Positions 5,766 through 9,736 of a stretch of 9,736 bases of DNA are shown here, piece by piece; positions within the stretch are counted from its first letter, which is position 1; each line of letters opens with the position of its first letter. The stretch spans positions 1-9,736 of the forward strand of contig VBAF01000163.1 in assembly GCA_005884705.1 (NCBI GenBank), in the 5' to 3' direction. Both the position numbers and the translations under genes were made by a program. Below the pieces are notes generated by a model. That model did no database searches. It was not told the DNA's origin and saw nothing but the letters and a program-made list of their open reading frames with translations. The DNA comes from Alphaproteobacteria bacterium (GTDB lineage: Bacteria > Pseudomonadota > Alphaproteobacteria > Reyranellales > Reyranellaceae).

Positions 5766-6665
5766 ATGAACAGGGTATGGCTCGGCACATGGCTGCTGGT
5801 CGCCTCCGCGACGGCCTATTCGACCGCCGGTTTCTTCACGCGCCTGGTCCCGGTCGATGCCTGGACGCTGTTGTTCTGGCGCGGCCTGTTCGGCGGCGGC
5901 TTCCTCGCGACCATCGTCGTCTTCCAGGAGCGCGGCCGGCTGTGGCAATCGATCCGTGCCATCGGCTGGGAGGGCGCCGCGGTCGCGATCTGCTCGGCGG
6001 TCGCGACGGTGTGCTTCCTGAACGCCATGCGATTGACCGCCGTCGCCGACGTCATGGTGATCGACGCCGCCATCCCCTTCGTCACCGCGGCGATGGCCTG
6101 GCTGATCCTGGGCGAGCGCGAGACCTGGTGGACACTCGGCGCGACGATCACCGCCTTCGCCGGCATGGCGATCATGGCGGCGCCGGCGGTTGCGAGCGGC
6201 CATTTCCTGGGTGACCTGCTCGCCTTCGCCATGGCCGTGCTGATGGCGCTGGTGATCGTGCTGATCCGGCGCAAGAAGGGCGTCAACATGGTGCCGGCGG
6301 TCTGCGCCTCGGCGTTTCTGTGTGCGCTGATCGTCTGGCCCTTCGCCGCGCCGCTTCAGGTCGATGCGCAGCAGTTTGGCCTGCTGGCGCTGTTCGGCAC
6401 CAGCCAGTTCGGCCTCGGCCTGCTGCTGCTCGCCTTCGGCACGCCGCTGGTCTCGGCGACGCGCGGCGCGCTGCTCGGCGTGTTGCAGACGCCGCTCGGC
6501 ACGCTCTGGGTCTGGCTCGCCTTCGCCGAGCAGCCGGCGGTGCTCACCCTGGCCGGCGGCGCGATCGTGTTGGCAGCCGTGCTGGCCGACATGATGGCGC
6601 CTCACGCGACGCAGCGATGCGTGTCATCCCGAGCGCAGCGAGGGATCTATGCGCGACAGGATTAG
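5766..6665 (+). CDS. EamA/DMT-superfamily transporter
   Basis: This 299-residue protein has ten predicted membrane helices in two EamA repeats, at about residues 6-138 and 148-277. Repeat 1 contains YSTAGFFTR, the FWRGLFGGG helix and WLILGER; repeat 2 contains RRKKGVN after its first helix, GTSQFGLGLLLLAFG and TPLGTLWVWLAFAEQP. DMT proteins of this kind export amino acids or metabolites, or less often import them, across the inner membrane; the substrate cannot be read from sequence. The ATG at 5766 follows AGGGGTG (5754-5760). The open frame upstream to 5592 overlaps the RidA gene and is not used. The gene lies 14 bp after the RidA gene and is probably cotranscribed. Codon 286 begins exactly at the palindromic element at 6621, so residues 286-299 (VSSRAQRGIYARQD) and the stop come from the element, not from the transporter family. 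Confidence 0.92.
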   Translation: MNRVWLGTWLLVASATAYSTAGFFTRLVPVDAWTLLFWRGLFGGGFLATIVVFQERGRLWQSIRAIGWEGAAVAICSAVATVCFLNAMRLTAVADVMVIDAAIPFVTAAMAWLILGERETWWTLGATITAFAGMAIMAAPAVASGHFLGDLLAFAMAVLMALVIVLIRRKKGVNMVPAVCASAFLCALIVWPFAAPLQVDAQQFGLLALFGTSQFGLGLLLLAFGTPLVSATRGALLGVLQTPLGTLWVWLAFAEQPAVLTLAGGAIVLAAVLADMMAPHATQRCVSSRAQRGIYARQD

Positions 6666-6713
6666 ATCCCTCGCTTAAGCGCGGAGGTTACTCCGCGCGA
6701 CTCGGGATGACAC
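6621..6713. repeat. compound palindromic interspersed element (three-way-junction fold)
   Basis: Outer arms GTGTCATCCCGAG (6621-6633) and CTCGGGATGACAC (6701-6713) are perfect 13-bp complements. Inside lie two further perfect stems: GCGAGGGATCTA (6638-6649) with 6663-6674, 12 bp with a 13-nt loop, and GCGCGGAG (6679-6686) with CTCCGCGC (6691-6698), 8 bp with a GTTA loop. The three stems together form a three-way junction. Sequences starting 'gtgtcatcccgag' and containing 'gcgagggatct' are, from memory, frequent multi-copy elements in alphaproteobacterial genomes. It sits between convergent genes and may act as a bidirectional transcription stop. It encodes no protein of its own, but supplies the last 14 codons and the stop of the transporter gene. 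Confidence 0.85.
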
Positions 6714-6741
6714 GGTGCGTGCCGCGCGGTCGGCGTCCGCG

Positions 6742-8373
6742 CTACGCCGTCGGCAGCTTGTAGCCCTCGAACTGCTTGCGCAGCGCGGTCTTCAGGATCT
6801 TGCCGGTGGCGCCGTGCGGGATCTGGTCGATGAACTGCACGTCGTCGGGCATCCACCACTTGGCGATCTTGCCGTTGAGGAACTTCAGCAGGTCGTCCTT
6901 GGTGACGTCGGCCTCGGGCCGCTTGACCACGATCAGCAGCGGCCGCTCGTCCCACTTCGGGTGTGCGACGCCGATCACCGCCGCTTCGGCCACGCCGGGA
7001 CAGCCCATGGCGGCGTTCTCCAGATCGATCGAGCTGATCCACTCGCCGCCCGACTTGATCACGTCCTTCGAACGGTCGGTGATGACGACCGAGCCGTCGC
7101 TCTCGATCTTGCAGACGTCGCCGGTCATGAACCAGTCGTCGTCGAGGAACTGGCTCTGGCCGTCGCCCTTCATGTAGCCCTTCACGATCCACGGCCCGCG
7201 CACCACCATGTTGCCCGACACGCTGCCGTCCTCGGGCAGGTCGTTGCCGGCATCGTCGATGATCTTCATCTCGCAACCGAACACCGGCCGGCCCTGCTTG
7301 GCGGTGATCGCGAAGCGGTCGGCGTCGGGCAGCTCACGCTCGCCCTTGTTGAAGCGGGTCAGCGTGCCGAGCGGGCTCATCTCGGTCATGCCCCAGCCCT
7401 GGGCGACCTCGATCTCGTGCTCCTTCCAGAAGCGCTCGATCATGGCGTAGGGCACCGCCGAGCCGCCGATCAGGCTGCGCTTGACCGACGACATCTTGAG
7501 CTTGTTCTGGGCGCAGTAGTCGAGCAGGGCGAGCCACACCGTCGGCACGCCGGCCGACAGGGTCACCTGCTCCTTGTCGAGCAGCTCGTAGATGCTGGCG
7601 CCGTCGAGCTTCGGTCCAGGGAACACCAGCTTGGTGCCGCAGATCGGGCCGGCATAGACCAGGCCCCAGGCATTGGCGTGGAACATCGGCACCACCGGCA
7701 GGATGGCGTCGTCCGGCGTCATGCCGAGCACCGGCCCCGAGCACATCATCATCGAATGGATGACGGTCGAGCGGTGCGAATAAAGCACGCCCTTCGGGTT
7801 GCCGGTCGTGCCCGAGGTGTAGCAGAGCGACGAGGCGGTCTTCTCGTCGAAGTCGGGCCATTGCAGGGTGCCCGGCTTGTCGGCGATCAGCTCCTCGTAG
7901 CACAGCAGGTTCGGGATCTTGCTCGCGGCCGGCATGTGGGCGCGGTCGGTCATGACCACGACGTGCTTCACGGTCTTGAGGTGCGGAAAGACGCCTTCGA
8001 CGATCGGCAGCAGGTTGAGATCGACGAAGATGACCTGGTCTTCGGCGTGATTGGCGATGTAGGCGACATGTTCGGGCGCCAGCCGCGGGTTGAGGGTGTG
8101 CAGCACCGCGCCGATGCCGGAGATGCCGAAATAGAGCTCGAAATGGCGATAGGTGTTCCAGGCGATGGTGCCGACCCGGTCGCCGAGCTTGATGCCCAGC
8201 CCCTGCAGTGCCTCGGCGAGCTTCTTGGCCCGCTTGGCCGCGTCCCGGTAGCCGTAGCGATGGATCGGTCCCTCGACCGTGCGGGTCACGATCTCGACGT
8301 CCGGATAATAGCGGGCGGCGAAATCGATCATCTGCGAGATCAGCAGCGGACGGTCTTGCATCAGGCCGAGCAT
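6742..8373 (-). CDS. AMP-forming fatty-acyl-CoA ligase (ANL superfamily)
   Basis: This 543-residue enzyme has the full set of adenylate-forming motifs. These are the phosphate loop YTSGTTGNPKG (185-195), GWGMTEMSP (326-334), TGD with Asp419, the hinge region TDRSKDVIKSGGEWIS (432-447) and the catalytic Lys525 in GATGK near the C-terminus. It activates a carboxylic acid as acyl-AMP and transfers it to CoA. Overall it resembles the medium/long-chain acyl-CoA synthetases of the AlkK/FadD-like group (for example the HANAWGL segment 232-238), but acid specificity cannot be fixed. There is no signal or membrane segment, so it is cytosolic. AGGGG (minus strand, 8385-8381) is 7 nt before the ATG. The enolase-superfamily gene ends 14 bp upstream, so this is the last gene of the operon. 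The palindromic element at 6621-6713 lies 28 bp past its stop. Confidence 0.95.
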   Translation of the reverse strand: MLGLMQDRPLLISQMIDFAARYYPDVEIVTRTVEGPIHRYGYRDAAKRAKKLAEALQGLGIKLGDRVGTIAWNTYRHFELYFGISGIGAVLHTLNPRLAPEHVAYIANHAEDQVIFVDLNLLPIVEGVFPHLKTVKHVVVMTDRAHMPAASKIPNLLCYEELIADKPGTLQWPDFDEKTASSLCYTSGTTGNPKGVLYSHRSTVIHSMMMCSGPVLGMTPDDAILPVVPMFHANAWGLVYAGPICGTKLVFPGPKLDGASIYELLDKEQVTLSAGVPTVWLALLDYCAQNKLKMSSVKRSLIGGSAVPYAMIERFWKEHEIEVAQGWGMTEMSPLGTLTRFNKGERELPDADRFAITAKQGRPVFGCEMKIIDDAGNDLPEDGSVSGNMVVRGPWIVKGYMKGDGQSQFLDDDWFMTGDVCKIESDGSVVITDRSKDVIKSGGEWISSIDLENAAMGCPGVAEAAVIGVAHPKWDERPLLIVVKRPEADVTKDDLLKFLNGKIAKWWMPDDVQFIDQIPHGATGKILKTALRKQFEGYKLPTA

Positions 8374-8387
8374 GGCGTTTCCCCTGG

Positions 8388-9551
8388 TTACGCGTGCCGC
8401 TCGATGTGCAGGCTTCTGAGGTTCGCGAGCGGCTTCAGGTCAGGTTCTAGACCGAGTCCCTGTCCGCCGGGAAGCGAAACGCAGCCGTCCGTGATGGCCA
8501 TCAGATCCTGCAGCACGCCTTCACGCAGCGGGTTGGCGTTGGCGTCGACCTCGAGCAGGCCCGGCCCGCCCACGGCGGCCAGCAGGTGCAGGGAGTGCAA
8601 CAACCCGATCGCGCCGCCGAGATAGTGCGGGCAGAAGGTACGGCCGGCCGCCAGCGCGGCCCTCGCCACCGGCAGGCAGCCCGAATGGCCGCCCCACTTG
8701 GCGACATCGGGCTGGATAAAGCCGAACAAGCCGGAATCGATCATCGCCTGGAAGGCGCCGGCGCCGCGCACATTCTCGCCGCCGGCCAGCGGCGCGCGGG
8801 TCATGGCGGCGACCTGGGTCCATTCGGCGAGTGGCCGGTCCGCCATCAGCGGCTCCTCGATCCAGACCAGCGGGAAGTCGGCGAGCCACGGCAGCGTGGC
8901 GTTGGCGGCGCGCAGGTCCCAGGCCTGGTTCACGTCGACCATCAGCCGCTCGTCGCTGGCGAGCGATTCGGCGACCGGCTTGAGGGAGCCGAGGTCGGTG
9001 TCCTCGCCGAAGCCGATCTTGAGCTTGAAGGCGCGATGGCCTTCGGCCCGCATATGCTCGACGGTGCGGAAGGCAGCCTTGCCGGGATTGATGCCCGAGG
9101 CATAGACCGGCACCGGCTGCTCATCGCGGCCGCCGAGCGCCCGCCACAGCGGCAGGCCGCGCTTGCGCGCGCGCAGGTCGTGGATTGCAAGGTCGAGGCC
9201 GGCCGCGGCGGCCGAGAAGGCGCCGGCGTCGCCGCTCTGGAGGCGCAGCACGTGCAGCGCGCGGTCGATCTCGGTCCACAGCGCGACCGGGTCGTCGAGC
9301 GACTTGCCGAGCGCACGCGGCGCCACGATGTCGGCGAGCAAGAGCGCGCGGTGCTCGGCGGCGGCATTGGGGAAGTTGCACCAGATCTCGCCCCAGCCGC
9401 GCGCGCCGTCGGAATCCTCGACCCGCACGAACACCGCGGCGCGCTCGGTCATGGTGCCGAACGAGGTGCGGACCGGTTCCTCGATCGGCGTGCGGAAGAC
9501 ATCCGCCTCGATCCGCGCGAGGGTCGCGACGCTCGTTGTCGACTGGCTCAA
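8388..9551 (-). CDS. mandelate racemase/muconate lactonizing-like enolase-superfamily enzyme
   Basis: This 387-residue protein has both superfamily domains, the N-terminal capping domain and the C-terminal barrel (from about residue 145). Candidate catalytic residues are Lys176-X-Lys178 (FKLKIG), metal ligands Asp206 (MVDVNQ), Glu232/Glu233 (WIEEPL) and Glu259 (AGGEN), then Asp282 (QPDVAKWGG) and His309 (CPHYLGG). The 27-residue spacing from Asp282 to His309 equals that of the Asp270-His297 dyad of mandelate racemase, and KxK is also present. This points to the mandelate racemase subgroup (racemases, acid-sugar dehydratases) rather than muconate lactonizing enzymes, though Lys285 is also near the muconate-type position. 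The start is TTG at 9551; no ATG or GTG occurs before residue 34, which would lose the first strands. That TTG overlaps the upstream stop as TTGA. The substrate is not predictable, but the neighbours suggest an organic acid. Confidence 0.92.
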   Translation of the reverse strand: MSQSTTSVATLARIEADVFRTPIEEPVRTSFGTMTERAAVFVRVEDSDGARGWGEIWCNFPNAAAEHRALLLADIVAPRALGKSLDDPVALWTEIDRALHVLRLQSGDAGAFSAAAAGLDLAIHDLRARKRGLPLWRALGGRDEQPVPVYASGINPGKAAFRTVEHMRAEGHRAFKLKIGFGEDTDLGSLKPVAESLASDERLMVDVNQAWDLRAANATLPWLADFPLVWIEEPLMADRPLAEWTQVAAMTRAPLAGGENVRGAGAFQAMIDSGLFGFIQPDVAKWGGHSGCLPVARAALAAGRTFCPHYLGGAIGLLHSLHLLAAVGGPGLLEVDANANPLREGVLQDLMAITDGCVSLPGGQGLGLEPDLKPLANLRSLHIERHA

Positions 9552-9736
9552 TCCGCCGCCTGGGCTTCGTTCAGCACGTCGTAGTTCCGCTTCTGGTACC
9601 AGGCCATGTAGTCCGTGTAGTAGGTGGTCGGGTACTTCGGCGGCTTGTCCGGGCCGACCGTGGTCGGCACCGCGGCGACCGGCCAGTCGATGTTGCTGTC
9701 GCAGAAGAACGGGATGGCGTAGCGCTCGCCGCCGCT
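9548..9736 (-). CDS. isopenicillin N synthase-family 2OG-Fe(II) oxygenase, C-terminus only
   Basis: Reading the minus strand inward from the right edge gives an uninterrupted 62-residue C-terminus ending at the TGA 9550-9548. It begins SGGERYAIPFFCDSNID, continues through VPTTVGPDKPPKYPTTYYTDYMAWY and ends with QKRNYDVLNEAQAAD. The RYxIPFF strand, the PPKYP-T-YxxYMAW segment and the NYDV end are characteristic of bacterial isopenicillin N synthase-family non-haem iron oxygenases. The iron ligands lie outside the window. In the R-x-S motif that usually binds the co-substrate carboxylate, the third residue is Ala (RYA); I believe this variant is frequent in bacterial members, so it is not proof of inactivity. 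The stop overlaps the TTG start of the enolase-superfamily gene, so this is an upstream member of the same operon. Substrate unknown; antibiotic synthesis is not implied. Confidence 0.85.
   Translation of the reverse strand, partial: SGGERYAIPFFCDSNIDWPVAAVPTTVGPDKPPKYPTTYYTDYMAWYQKRNYDVLNEAQAAD

Noticed and set aside
6715..8625. 636-codon open frame on the plus strand
   Set aside because: It is antisense to the acyl-CoA ligase, which has all family motifs. The translation is a low-complexity mix rich in Arg, His, Gly, Asp and Val, typical of shadows in GC-rich DNA.
8586..9584. 332-codon open frame on the plus strand
   Set aside because: It is antisense to the enolase-superfamily gene, whose catalytic residues are complete.

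Overview
The window is GC-rich DNA with tightly packed, mostly metabolic genes and strong codon bias, which produces many long antisense shadow ORFs. The gene content points to a soil or water alphaproteobacterium of the Reyranella, Bradyrhizobium or Rhodospirillales kind. It includes a Bug-type solute-binding protein, an amidase, a TfdA-like dioxygenase, a WYL regulator, an enolase-superfamily enzyme and an acyl-CoA ligase, plus interspersed palindromic elements of the 'gtgtcatcccgag...' type. The taxonomic call is inference from gene content and repeat type, not from a marker gene.

Layout, left to right. (1) 1-812 (+): C-terminal part of a Bug/TctC periplasmic binding protein, cut by the left edge. 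(2) 813-2428 (-): an amidase-signature hydrolase followed, through an ATGA overlap, by a small exported Pro/Tyr-rich protein whose stop codon abuts the binding-protein stop with no gap. (3) 2460-3407 (+): a DUF1761 membrane protein and a dihydrofolate-reductase-like protein, divergent from the amidase. (4) 3408-3709: a non-coding stretch with a weak terminator-like hairpin and a perfect 17-bp inverted repeat. (5) 3710-5277 (-): a WYL/YafY-type regulator that is frameshifted at its DNA-binding wing, followed 9 bp downstream by a TfdA-type Fe(II)/2-oxoglutarate dioxygenase with intact ligands. (6) 5347-6665 (+): a RidA-family protein and an EamA/DMT transporter, divergent from the regulator across a short region holding a clean CTGACA-N6-TGTCAG palindrome. 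(7) 6621-6713: a palindromic element that folds on paper into a three-way junction; the end of the transporter gene reads into it. (8) 6742-9736 (-): a tight operon encoding, in transcription order, an isopenicillin-N-synthase-family oxygenase (only its C-terminus is in the window), a mandelate racemase-like enolase-superfamily enzyme starting at TTG inside a TTGA overlap, and an AMP-forming fatty-acyl-CoA ligase.

How the genes work together is inferred. The right-hand operon looks like part of a catabolic route for an organic acid: oxidation, then dehydration or racemisation, then CoA activation. The central divergent locus looks like a WYL repressor flanked by the genes it would control (dioxygenase, RidA, exporter), with the repressor apparently broken in this strain. 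I found no defence system, CRISPR array, insertion sequence, phage gene, tRNA or rRNA, and nothing I would call a new biological system. The points most worth checking are the regulator lesion with its intact operator, the element-encoded protein tail, and the three-gene oxygenase-enolase-ligase operon.
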